Below the pieces are notes generated by a model. It did no database searches. It was not told the origin of the DNA and saw nothing but the letters and a program-made list of their open reading frames with translations. This document shows positions 45,718-56,871 of a stretch of 64,000 nucleotides of DNA, piece by piece (position 1 is the first letter of the stretch; the number at the start of each line of letters is the position of its first letter). The stretch spans positions 1,860,001 to 1,924,000 of the forward strand of contig BSDZ01000003.1 of NCBI GenBank assembly GCA_030268105.1, written 5' to 3'. A program made the position numbers and the translations under genes. The DNA comes from Volvox africanus (taxonomy: Eukaryota > Chlorophyta > Chlorophyceae > Chlamydomonadales > Volvocaceae).

Positions 45718-46650
45718 CTAGTTGTTGTTCTCAAGTCTGCTATATGCGACTTGCAAGTGTTCGAAGGCTTTGAAGGCCAACGCCCTGTGTTGCCCACCGA
45801 GCAGGTGACGGTGTGGGTTCACCTGCCACCTGAGCCTGTCGTACACAGCCTTCCGTCCCTGGGTTTTGAACTTCTCCGGAGCAAGCTGGAAGATGAGATG
45901 GTCGCCAAGTGCCTCATCTTCCAGTTTGCTAAGTGTGATCACACACTCAACCACATCCGCATTTGTAAGCCCCTCAGTGGGTATGACGACATGCCTCACG
46001 TGGCGCAACCCGTAATCTGCACTTTGGGTATCCCCGCTTTCAGCCACGTCCCTCTCGTGGCACACCACGTTATCTGCACTTTGGGTATCCCCGCTTTCAG
46101 CCACATCCCTCTCGTGGCACACCACGTTATCTGCACTTTGGGTATCTCCGCTTTCGGCCACGTGCCTCTCGTGGCACACCACATTATCTGCACTTTGGGT
46201 ATCTCCGCTTTTGGCCACGTCCCTCTCGTGGCACACCACATTATCCGCACTTTGGGTATCTCTGCTTTCGGCCACGTGCCTCTCGTGGCACACCACATTA
46301 TCCGCACTTTGGGTATCTCCGCTTTCGGCCACGTCCCGCTCGTGGCACACCACATTATCCGCATTTTGGGTATCTCCGCTTTCGGCCACGTCCCTCTCGT
46401 AGTTAACCTCTTTGGTATCACTCTCATAATTGCCGATATGGACCACTGGCACCTCGTGGTCGATTTTGCTCTCGATGCTCTGCGCATCCTGGTGTTGGAA
46501 CACAGACACCTCATAGTCAAACCCATCACTTTTGGTCCCATTTTTCCAGGGCTGAACTTCATGGTCAGGCTCACTGACGTCTGCCTCGCTGGGTATCTCC
46601 ATAGGAACGACTGTCTGAGAACCCATAATCCAGCCAGATATTTGCTGCAT
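45718..46650 (-). CDS. Candidate repeat protein (unit 11)
   Basis: 310 aa, seven central repeats, with the C (ECVITL) and ADYGL variants of the unit 6-9 class. Confidence 0.33.
   Translation of the reverse strand: MQQISGWIMGSQTVVPMEIPSEADVSEPDHEVQPWKNGTKSDGFDYEVSVFQHQDAQSIESKIDHEVPVVHIGNYESDTKEVNYERDVAESGDTQNADNVVCHERDVAESGDTQSADNVVCHERHVAESRDTQSADNVVCHERDVAKSGDTQSADNVVCHERHVAESGDTQSADNVVCHERDVAESGDTQSADNVVCHERDVAESGDTQSADYGLRHVRHVVIPTEGLTNADVVECVITLSKLEDEALGDHLIFQLAPEKFKTQGRKAVYDRLRWQVNPHRHLLGGQHRALAFKAFEHLQVAYSRLENNN
46012..46400. repeat. 57-bp minisatellite, 7 copies (unit 11)
   Basis: Minus-strand order: D-N, D, H-R, D-K, H, D, D. Relative to units 7-9 it lacks one D monomer and the GY substitution. 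Confidence 0.96.
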
Positions 46651-49067
46651 GGACGGCAACCTAAGTTGCCAGCACAGCACCTTCGGCTGCAGATGCACCG
46701 CGGTCGAAGAGAGAAATATGGTCCTGCGGCAATGGGCGAAAAATTAATTTTCTGTGACTTAAAATGGTTCAGGCTTTGACCTTGACCGTGAGGCGGCGGC
46801 GGCATCCCAATCACATACAGCTACAACGCAAGGAAAGCTGCCCATATAGTTAATTTTTAATTAAGCTTAGCAAAGGCATCGGTGAAGTCAGCCATGAAAA
46901 TTGGAAAAGGCTTGAGCGTACCTTGGGTAGAAGACCTCGAAGCATGTCCGCGCCAGGTAGAAGATGCCACTGAGCATGGCTTTTAGGACAGGCCTAGCGA
47001 CACAGCTCATGGTATCTGAATCCACGCAAACAAGCAAGCCTATCCAAAGAACAGGTGTGCTTGCAGCTTAAGGCCGCGGTGTGCGTATATTGAAAGTCAG
47101 GTTCGATAGAGATAGAGTGTGCAGAGCAGGTAGCAGTAAACAACGTTGCATTTAAAACGCTGCAGTGAGAAAATGCGCACTGAACGGCCTAAGTAGCAAA
47201 AGTTTGATGAAAGTACGGCGGAGAGTGTACCTCCATCATAATCTGCCCTGCCAGGGGCTTCTTTACATATGTGAGAAATTTTGAGGTATTTCGTTGCTTA
47301 CGGAAAGCTTTCAATCAATCCACGGTTATGATGGCACAGGGAAGTTATGTGCATTCAGTACTAAGCTGGAACCACGGCCAGTAGCGTCTGTGGACGACGC
47401 GAAGTTGAACCTCTTTTTCCTAGGATAGAATTTGCAGCTCTCAGCGTTTTATTATGGAATTATGAGGCCTTGGCGCATGCTCTTTCACGCTTCGATGCCT
47501 TTGATTTTCCTTCAAAGAGACGTATTTATATCGAACACGTTTCACTGGAAGATAAGCGCGTGGAGGGGAGATGCCACGAGAGAACTGTGCGTGTGGGGGC
47601 GTTGACGCGCGGCGGGCAGCAACTGAGGCGCAATCAGTTGGGGCTCAGCCATATGGGCGCTTGCCAGGAGCCTCTTTGTCCGACACCATGGATCCGGCGC
47701 GATCCATGCACCCAGCGCACTTGTCAAGCGTATGGTGCTTGCTGTGTCGTTGATTATGCAGTTTTATTCATTGTATATGCGCTGTATGCACAACGAGCTA
47801 TGGGTAGCCGGAGATGAACCGTTCAAATAAATGCGTGTTGGGCATTAGACTACGTGTGTATGAGGCCGGATGGCCGTGTCTATTTATACATTAATCAGGA
47901 CGTATTCACATACGGCTGGTAGAGGATGCCACGGCATGGGAACAGTGACATCCACGACAGTGTACGCCTGATGGCTGGTGCGTGCTCGTGCCTTCATGCA
48001 TATGTAATTTGTGGATGGGCTGTGGGCTGAACGTGTGTGTATGTTTTTGTATGATATGTTCACGTTCACTGTTTGGAAACTAGTTTGATAAGCCCCACCC
48101 CGCCGTTGGTATGGGCTATGGGTATGTGTTTATACCCCTTCACGTGATATGCTGATGACGAGCATGTGAACCATGCAGCTGTGTTGACTGCATTACCGAG
48201 CTACTAGAGCTGTGTAAACATCTTGCCGTATGCGTTAATTGCGTAGGCGTGTACTCAGACAGGAAGGGCGCAGAAAACTGAAACATAATGACATCTTGTC
48301 ACACTGTAGGGGCTACGCAGCAAATATGGAATTATTGACGAGGGTCTGAGCTCAGGGTGTGCGTGGTTAAGAAAGTTACATGAAACACAAACAGAATTGT
48401 GGAAGTACCAATCACGATATAGTACAAAACATAGGTATCAGAGTCTGCCCAATTAAGGGTGGTATCGAAAGACACCGAATATGAAGTCAAAGCCCCATAG
48501 ATATGTTTCGTTCCAGGGACAGGCAAAGTGTCCAAGGAAGCTCCCAAGGATCCTGGATCGCGTGTTTCTGGGGTCGTAACCCTCCATGTGGTGGGGTTTC
48601 TTTACCTCGCACCCATTACTCCTCCATTGCACAAACAGGGACAATCAAGACGTCCCGGCCAAAGCCACTCCGGCGGCTAAGGCCCCCCTTTTGTCCCAGC
48701 CAAAGCCACTCCGGCGGCTAAGGCCCCCCCTTTGTCCCAGCCAAAGCCGCTCCGGCGGCTAAAGCCCGCTTCTTTTTGCCACTCGTTACACAAGCAAAGG
48801 ACAATACGTCCCAGCCACAGCCGCCCTGGAGGCAGAGCCCCCGACCAGTCCACACCAGGGCATTAAATCTGCGTGGAAAGGGTTTGTTAGTCAGTAAGGA
48901 CATGTCTAATTACTATCGTAAGAACTGAGCAACACAATAAAACAGGCAGGCCAAGTCCCACACTTACCTTCTGATGACTAACATAAAGCCCTGATAAGAT
49001 GCATGCAATCCCCCCTTTGTTTCCCTTGCTCCACCCCTCGCTCGTCATATGCCTTCGGCATGCGCAT

Positions 49068-49943
49068 CTAGTTGTTGTTCTCAAGTCTGCTATATGCGAC
49101 TTGCAAGTGTTCGAAGGCTTTGAAGGCCAACGCCCTGTGTTGCCCACCGAGCAGGTGACGGTGTGGGTTCACCTGCCACCTGAGCCTGTCGTACACAGCC
49201 TTCCGTCCCTGGGTTTTGAACTTCTCCGGAGCAAGCTGGAAGATGAGATGGTCGCCAAGTGCCTCATCTTCCAGTTTGCTAAGTGTGATCACCCACTCAA
49301 CCACATCCGCATTTGTAAGCCCCTCAGTGGGTATGACGACATGCCTCACGTGGCGCAACCCGTTATCTGCACTTTGGGTATCTCCGCTTTCGGCCACGTG
49401 CCTCTCGTGGCACATTACGTTATCTGCACTTTGGGTATCCCCGCTTTCAGCCACGTCCCTCTCGTGGCACACCACATTATCCGCACTTTGGGTATCTCCG
49501 CTTTTGGCCACATGCCTCTCGTGGCACACCACATTATCCGCACTTTGGGTATCTCCGCTTTCGGCCACGTGCCTCTCGTGGCACACCACATTATCCGCAC
49601 TTTGGGTATCTCCGCTTTCGGCCACGTCCCGCTCGTGGCACACCACATTATCCGCATTTTGGGTATCTCCGCTTTCGGCCACGTCCCTCTCGTAGTAAAC
49701 CTCTTTGGTATCACTCTCATAATTGCCGATATGGACCACTGGCACCTCGTGGTCGATTTTGCTCTCGATGCTCTGCGCATCCTGGTGTTGGAACACAGAC
49801 ACCTCATAGTCAAACCCATCACTTTTGGTCCCATTTTTCCAGGGCTGAACTTCATGGTCAGGCTCACTGACGTCTGCCTCGCTGGGTATCTCCATAGGAA
49901 CGACTGTCTGAGAACCCATAATCCAGCCAGATATTTGCTGCAT
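49068..49943 (-). CDS. Candidate repeat protein (unit 12)
   Basis: 291 aa, six central repeats, with a private N-to-Y at the start of the first repeat (YYERD) and V-to-M in one repeat (NVM). Confidence 0.33.
   Translation of the reverse strand: MQQISGWIMGSQTVVPMEIPSEADVSEPDHEVQPWKNGTKSDGFDYEVSVFQHQDAQSIESKIDHEVPVVHIGNYESDTKEVYYERDVAESGDTQNADNVVCHERDVAESGDTQSADNVVCHERHVAESGDTQSADNVVCHERHVAKSGDTQSADNVVCHERDVAESGDTQSADNVMCHERHVAESGDTQSADNGLRHVRHVVIPTEGLTNADVVEWVITLSKLEDEALGDHLIFQLAPEKFKTQGRKAVYDRLRWQVNPHRHLLGGQHRALAFKAFEHLQVAYSRLENNN
49362..49693. repeat. 57-bp minisatellite, 6 copies (unit 12)
   Basis: Minus-strand order: D-N, D, H, H-K, D, H. The CACATTACG change gives an NVM variant and puts a stop into the alternative minus-strand frame, but not into the candidate coding frame. 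Confidence 0.96.
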
Positions 49944-52360
49944 GGACGGCAACCTAAGTTGCCAGCACAGCACCTTCGGCTGCAGATGCACCGCGGTCGA
50001 AGAGAGAAATATGGTCCTGCGGCAATGGGCGAAAAATTAATTTTCTGTGACTTAAAATGGTTCAGGCTTTGACCTTGACCGTGAGGCGGCGGCGGCATCC
50101 CAATCACATACAGCTACAACGCAAGGAAAGCTGCCCATATAGTTAATTTTTAATTAAGCTTAGCAAAGGCATCGGTGAAGTCAGCCATGAAAATTGGAAA
50201 AGGCTTGAGCGTACCTTGGGTAGAAGACCTCGAAGCATGTCCGCGCCAGGTAGAAGATGCCACTGAGCATGGCTTTTAGGACAGGCCTAGCGACACAGCT
50301 CATGGTATCTGAATCCACGCAAACAAGCAAGCCTATCCAAAGAACAGGTGTGCTTGCAGCTTAAGGCCGCGGTGTGCGTATATTGAAAGTCAGGTTCGAT
50401 AGAGATAGAGTGTGCAGAGCAGGTAGCAGTAAACAACGTTGCATTTAAAACGCTGCAGTGAGAAAATGCGCACTGAACGGCCTAAGTAGCAAAAGTTTGA
50501 TGAAAGTACGGCGGAGAGTGTACCTCCATCATAATCTGCCCTGCCAGGGGCTTCTTTACATATGTGAGAAATTTTGAGGTATTTCGTTGCTTACGGAAAG
50601 CTTTCAATCAATCCACGGTTATGATGGCACAGGGAAGTTATGTGCATTCAGTACTAAGCTGGAACCACGGCCAGTAGCGTCTGTGGACGACGCGAAGTTG
50701 AACCTCTTTTTCCTAGGATAGAATTTGCAGCTCTCAGCGTTTTATTATGGAATTATGAGGCCTTGGCGCATGCTCTTTCACGCTTCGATGCCTTTGATTT
50801 TCCTTCAAAGAGACGTATTTATATCGAACACGTTTCACTGGAAGATAAGCGCGTGGAGGGGAGATGCCACGAGAGAACTGTGCGTGTGGGGGCGTTGACG
50901 CGCGGCGGGCAGCAACTGAGGCGCAATCAGTTGGGGCTCAGCCATATGGGCGCTTGCCAGGAGCCTCTTTGTCCGACACCATGGATCCGGCGCGATCCAT
51001 GCACCCAGCGCACTTGTCAAGCGTATGGTGCTTGCTGTGTCGTTGATTATGCAGTTTTATTCATTGTATATGCGCTGTATGCACAACGAGCTATGGGTAG
51101 CCGGAGATGAACCGTTCAAATAAATGCGTGTTGGGCATTAGACTACGTGTGTATGAGGCCGGATGGCCGTGTCTATTTATACATTAATCAGGACGTATTC
51201 ACATACGGCTGGTAGAGGATGCCACGGCATGGGAACAGTGACATCCACGACAGTGTACGCCTGATGGCTGGTGCGTGCTCGTGCCTTCATGCATATCTAA
51301 TTTGTGGATGGGCTGCGGGCTGAACGTGTGTGTATGTTTTTGTATGATATGTTCACGTTCACTGTTTGGAAACTAGTTTGATAAGCCCCACCCCGCCGTT
51401 GGTATGGGCTATGGGTATGTGTTTATACCCCTTCACGTGATATGCTGATGACGAGCATGTGAACCATGCAGCTGTGTTGACTGCATTACCGAGCTACTAG
51501 AGCTGTGTAAACATCTTGCCGTATGCGTTAATTGCGTAGGCGTGTACTCAGACAGGAAGGGCACAGAAAACTGAAACATAATGACATCTTGTCACACTGT
51601 AGGGGCTACGCAGCAAATATGGAATTATTGACGAGGGTCTGAGCTCAGGGTGTGCGTGGTTAAGAAAGTTACATGAAACACAAACAGAATTGTGGAAGTA
51701 CCAATCACGATATAGTACAAAACATAGGTATCAGAGTCTGCCCAATTAAGGGTGGTATCGAAAGACACCGAATATGAAGTCAAAGCCCCATATATATGTT
51801 TCGTTCCAGGGATAGGCAAAGTGTCCAAGGAAGCTTCCAAGGATCCTGGATCGCGTGTTTCTGGGGTCGTAACCCTCCATGTGGTGGGGTTTCTTTACCT
51901 CGCACCCATTACTCCTCCATTGCACAAACAGGGACAATCAAGACGTCCCGGCCAAAGCCACTCCGGCGGCTAAGGCCCCCCTTTTGTCCCAGCCAAAGCC
52001 ACTCCGGCGGCTAAAGCCCCCCCTTTGTCCCAGCCAAAGCCGCTCCGGCGGCTAAAGCCCGCTTCTTTTTGCCACTCGTTACACAAGCAAAGGACAATAC
52101 GTCCCAGCCACAGCCGCCCTGGAGGCAGAGCCCCCGACCAGTCCACACCAGGGCATTAAATCTGCGTGGAAAGGGTTTGTTAGTCAGTAAGGACATGTCT
52201 GATTACTATCGTAAGAACTGAGCAACACAATAAAACAGGCAGGCCAAGTCCCACACTTACCTTCTGATGACTAACATAAAGCCCTGATAAGATGCATGCA
52301 ATCCCCCCTTTGTTTCCCTTGCTCCACCCCTCGCTCGTCATATGCCTTCGGCATGCGCAT

Positions 52361-53407
52361 CTAGTTGTTGTTCTCAAGTCTGCTATATGCGACTTGCAAG
52401 TGTTCGAAGGCTTTGAAGGCCAACGCCCTGTGTTGCCCACCGAGCAGGTGACGGTGTGGGTTCACCTGCCACCTGAGCCTGTCGTACACAGCCTTCCGTC
52501 CCTGGGTTTTGAACTTCTCCGGAGCAAGCTGGAAGATGAGATGGTCGCCAAGTGCCTCATCTTCCAGTTTGCTAAGTGTGATCACACACTCAAGCACATC
52601 CGCATTTGTAAGCCCCTCAGTGGGTATGACGACATGCCTCACGTGGCGCAACCCGTAATCTGCACTTTGGGCATCCCCGCTTTCAGCCACGTCCCTCTCG
52701 TGGCACACCACGTTATCTGCACTTTGGGTATCTCCGCTTTCGGCCACGTGCCTCTCGTGGCACACCACGTTATCTGCACTTTGGGTATCTCCGCTTTTGG
52801 CCACATGCCTCTCGTGGCACACCACATTATCCGCACTTTGGGTATCTCCGCTTTTGGCCACGTGCCTCTCGTGGCACACCACATTATCCGCACTTTGGGT
52901 ATCTCCGCTTTCGGCCACGTGCCTCTCGTGGCACACCACATTATCCGCACTTTGGGTATCTCCGCTTTTGGCCACGTGCCTCTCGTGGCACACCACATTA
53001 TCCGCACTTTGGGTATCTCCGCTTTCGGCCACGTGCCTCTCGTGGCACACCACATTATCCGCACTTTGGGTATCTCCGCTTTCGGCCACTTCCCGCTCGT
53101 GGCACACCACATTATCCGCATTTTGGGTATCTCCGCTTTCGGCCACGTCCCTCTCGTAGTTAACCTCTTTGGTATCACTCTCATAATTGCCGATATGGAC
53201 CACTGGCACCTCGTGGTCGATTTTGCTCTCGATGCTCTGCGCATCCTGGTGTTGGAACACAGACACCTCATAGTCAAACCCATCACTTTTGGTCCCATTT
53301 TTCCAGGGCTGAACTTCATGGTCAGGCTCACTGACGTCTGCCTCGCTGGGTATCTCCATAGGAACGACTGTCTGAGAACCCATAATCCAGCCAGATATTT
53401 GCTGCAT
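52361..53407 (-). CDS. Candidate repeat protein (unit 13)
   Basis: 348 aa, nine central repeats. It has an EVAES repeat variant, GDA in the last repeat and a private V-to-L (ADVLEC) in the linker. Confidence 0.33.
   Translation of the reverse strand: MQQISGWIMGSQTVVPMEIPSEADVSEPDHEVQPWKNGTKSDGFDYEVSVFQHQDAQSIESKIDHEVPVVHIGNYESDTKEVNYERDVAESGDTQNADNVVCHEREVAESGDTQSADNVVCHERHVAESGDTQSADNVVCHERHVAKSGDTQSADNVVCHERHVAESGDTQSADNVVCHERHVAKSGDTQSADNVVCHERHVAKSGDTQSADNVVCHERHVAESGDTQSADNVVCHERDVAESGDAQSADYGLRHVRHVVIPTEGLTNADVLECVITLSKLEDEALGDHLIFQLAPEKFKTQGRKAVYDRLRWQVNPHRHLLGGQHRALAFKAFEHLQVAYSRLENNN
52655..53157. repeat. 57-bp minisatellite, 9 copies (unit 13)
   Basis: Minus-strand order: D-N, E, H, H-K, H, H-K, H-K, H, D (GDA). 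The alternation of H and H-K monomers suggests internal amplification of a short H/H-K block. Confidence 0.96.
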
Positions 53408-55824
53408 GGACGGCAACCTAAGTTGCCAGCACAGCACCTTCGGCTGCAGATGCACCGCGGTCGAAGAGAGAAATATGGTCCTGCGGCAATGGGCGAAAAA
53501 TTAATTTTCTGTGACTTAAAATGGTTCAGGCTTTGACCTTGACCGTGAGGCGGCGGCGGCATCCCAATCACATACAGCTACAACGCAAGGAAAGCTGCCC
53601 ATATAGTTAATTTTTAATTAAGCTTAGCAAAGGCATCGGTGAAGTCAGCCATGAAAATTGGAAAAGGCTTGAGCGTACCTTGGGTAGAAGACCTCGAAGC
53701 ATGTCCGCGCCAGGTAGAAGATGCCACTGAGCATGGCTTTTAGGACAGGCCTAGCGACACAGCTCATGGTATCTGAATCCACGCAAACAAGCAAGCCTAT
53801 CCAAAGAACAGGTGTGCTTGCAGCTTAAGGCCGCGGTGTGCGTATGTTGAAAGTCAGGTTCGATAGAGATAGAGTGTGCAGAGCAGGTAGCAGTAAACAA
53901 CGTTGCATTTAAAACGCTGTAGTGAGAAAATGCGCACTGAACGGCCTAAGTAGCAAAAGTTTGATGAAAGTACGGCGGAGAGTGTACCTCCATCATAATC
54001 TGCCCTGCCAGGGGCTTCTTTACATATGTGAGAAATTTTGAGGTATTTCGTTGCTTACGGAAAGCTTTCAATCAATCCACGGTTATGATGGCACAGGGAA
54101 GTTATGTGCATTCAGTACTAAGCTGGAACCACGGCCAGTAGCGTCTGTGGACGACGCGAAGTTGAACCTCTTTTTCCTAGGATAGAATTTGCAGCTCTCA
54201 GCGTTTTATTATGGAATTATGAGGCCTTGGCGCATGCTCTTTCACGCTTCGATGCCTTTGATTTTCCTTCAAAGAGACGTATTTATATCGAACACGTTTC
54301 ACTGGAAGATAAGCGCGTGGAGGGGAGATGCCACGAGAGAACTGTGCGTGTGGGGGCGTTGACGCGCGGCGGGCAGCAACTGAGGCGCAATCAGTTGGGG
54401 CTCAGCCATATGGGCGCTTGCCAGGAGCCTCTTTGTCCGACACCATGGATCCGGCGCGATCCATGCACCCAGCGCACTTGTCAAGCGTATGGTGCTTGCT
54501 GTGTCGTTGATTATGCAGTTTTATTCATTGTATATGCGCTGTATGCACAACGAGCTATGGGTAGCCGGAGATGAACCGTTCAAATAAATGCGTGTTGGGC
54601 ATTAGACTACGTGTGTATGAGGCCGGATGGCCGTGTCTATTTATACATTAATCAGGACGTATTCACATACGGCTGGTAGAGGATGCCACGGCATGGGAAC
54701 AGTGACATCCACGACAGTGTACGCCTGATGGCTGGTGCGTGCTCGTGCCTTCATGCATATCTAATTTGTGGATGGGCTGCGGGCTGAACGTGTGTGTATG
54801 TTTTTGTATGATATGTTCACGTTCACTGTTTGGAAACTAGTTTGATAAGCCCCACCCCGCCGTTGGTATGGGCTATGGGTATGTGTTTATACCCCTTCAC
54901 GTGATATGCTGATGACGAGCATGTGAACCATGCAGCTGTGTTGACTGCATTACCGAGCTACTAGAGCTGTGTAAACATCTTGCCGTATGCGTTAATTGCG
55001 TAGGCGTGTACTCAGACAGGAAGGGCGCAGAAAACTGAAACATAATGACATCTTGTCACACTGTAGGGGCTACGCAGCAAATATGGAATTATTGACGAGG
55101 GTCTGAGCTCAGGGTGTGCGTGGTTAAGAAAGTTACATGAAACACAAACAGAATTGTGGAAGTACCAATCACGATATAGTACAAAACATAGGTATCAGAG
55201 TCTGCCCAATTAAGGGTGGTATCGAAAGACACCGAATATGAAGTCAAAGCCCCATATATATGTTTCGTTCCAGGGATAGGCAAAGTGTCCAAGGAAGCTT
55301 CCAAGGATCCTGGATCGCGTGTTTCTGGGGTCGTAACCCTCCATGTGGTGGGGTTTCTTTACCTCGCACCCATTACTCCTCCATTGCACAAACAGGGACA
55401 ATCAAGACGTCCCGGCCAAAGCCACTCCGGCGGCTAAGGCCCCCCTTTTGTCCCAGCCAAAGCCACTCCGGCGGCTAAAGCCCCCCCTTTGTCCCAGCCA
55501 AAGCCGCTCCGGCGGCTAAAGCCCGCTTCTTTTTGCCACTCGTTACACAAGCAAAGGACAATACGTCCCAGCCACAGCCGCCCTGGAGGCAGAGCCCCCG
55601 ACCAGTCCACACCAGGGCATTAAATCTGCGTGGAAAGGGTTTGTTAGTCAGTAAGGACATGTCTGATTACTATCGTAAGAACTGAGCAACACAATAAAAC
55701 AGGCAGGCCAAGTCCCACACTTACCTTCTGATGACTAACATAAAGCCCTGATAAGATGCATGCAATCCCCCCTTTGTTTCCCTTGCTCCACCCCTCGCTC
55801 GTCATATGCCTTCGGCATGCGCAT

Positions 55825-56871
55825 CTAGTTGTTGTTCTCAAGTCTGCTATATGCGACTTGCAAGTGTTCGAAGGCTTTGAAGGCCAACGCCCTGTGTTGC
55901 CCACCGAGCAGGTGACGGTGTGGGTTCACCTGCCACCTGAGCCTGTCGTACACAGCCTTCCGTCCCTGGGTTTTGAACTTCTCCGGAGCAAGCTGGAAGA
56001 TGAGATGGTCGCCAAGTGCCTCATCTTCCAGTTTGCTAAGTGTGATCACACACTCAACCACATCCGCATTTGTAAGCCCCTCAGTGGGTATGACGACATG
56101 CCTCACGTGGCGCAACCCGTAATCTGCACTTTGGGCATCCCCGCTTTCAGCCACGTCCCTCTCGTGGCACACCACGTTATCTGCACTTTGGGTATCTCCG
56201 CTTTCGGCCACGTGCCTCTCGTGGCACACCACGTTATCTGCACTTTGGGTATCTCCGCTTTTGGCCACATGCCTCTCGTGGCACACCACATTATCCGCAC
56301 TTTGGGTATCTCCGCTTTTGGCCACGTGCCTCTCGTGGCACACCACATTATCCGCACTTTGGGTATCTCCGCTTTCGGCCACGTGCCTCTCGTGGCACAC
56401 CACATTATCCGCACTTTGGGTATCTCCGCTTTTGGCCACGTGCCTCTCGTGGCACACCACATTATCCGCACTTTGGGTATCTCTGCTTTCGGCCACGTGC
56501 CTCTCGTGGCACACCACATTATCCGCACTTTGGGTATCTCCGCTTTCGGCCACTTCCCGCTCGTGGCACACCACATTATCCGCACTTTGGGTATCTCCGC
56601 TTTCGGCCACGTCCCTCTCGTAGTTAACCTCTTTGGTATCACTCTCATAATTGCCGATATGGACCACTGGCACCTCGTGGTCGATTTTGCTCTCGATGCT
56701 CTGCGCATCCTGGTGTTGGAACACAGACACCTCATAGTCAAACCCATCACTTTTGGTCCCATTTTTCCAGGGCTGAACTTCATGGTCAGGCTCACTGACG
56801 TCTGCCTCGCTGGGTATCTCCATAGGAACGACTGTCTGAGAACCCATAATCCAGCCAGATATTTGCTGCAT
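55825..56871 (-). CDS. Candidate repeat protein (unit 14)
   Basis: 348 aa, nine central repeats, close to unit 13 but without its V-to-L change. The first repeat has S where most short units have N. Confidence 0.33.
   Translation of the reverse strand: MQQISGWIMGSQTVVPMEIPSEADVSEPDHEVQPWKNGTKSDGFDYEVSVFQHQDAQSIESKIDHEVPVVHIGNYESDTKEVNYERDVAESGDTQSADNVVCHEREVAESGDTQSADNVVCHERHVAESRDTQSADNVVCHERHVAKSGDTQSADNVVCHERHVAESGDTQSADNVVCHERHVAKSGDTQSADNVVCHERHVAKSGDTQSADNVVCHERHVAESGDTQSADNVVCHERDVAESGDAQSADYGLRHVRHVVIPTEGLTNADVVECVITLSKLEDEALGDHLIFQLAPEKFKTQGRKAVYDRLRWQVNPHRHLLGGQHRALAFKAFEHLQVAYSRLENNN
56119..56621. repeat. 57-bp minisatellite, 9 copies (unit 14)
   Basis: Minus-strand order: D, E, H-R, H-K, H, H-K, H-K, H, D (GDA). 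It differs from unit 13 at two monomers only. Confidence 0.96.

Larger units (their letters stand above)
45649..48998. repeat. Array unit 11, short form (3350 bp)
   Basis: Seven minisatellite copies of the unit 7-9 class with one monomer fewer. CCATAGATATG at 48495 repeats the marker of unit 9, so units 9-10 and 11-12 look like copies of a two-unit block. Confidence 0.95.
48999..52291. repeat. Array unit 12, short form (3293 bp)
   Basis: Six minisatellite copies, same class as units 10 and 15. Private changes include CACATTACG at 49411-49419 and GTAGTAAAC at 49693-49701. Its right part carries GATAGGC and AGCTTCC (51811-51838), shared only with unit 13. Confidence 0.95.
52292..55755. repeat. 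Array unit 13, short form (3464 bp)
   Basis: Nine minisatellite copies. It has a private CAAGCAC at 52592-52598 and the GGCCACTTCCC monomer variant shared only with unit 14. It is almost identical to unit 14. Confidence 0.95.
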
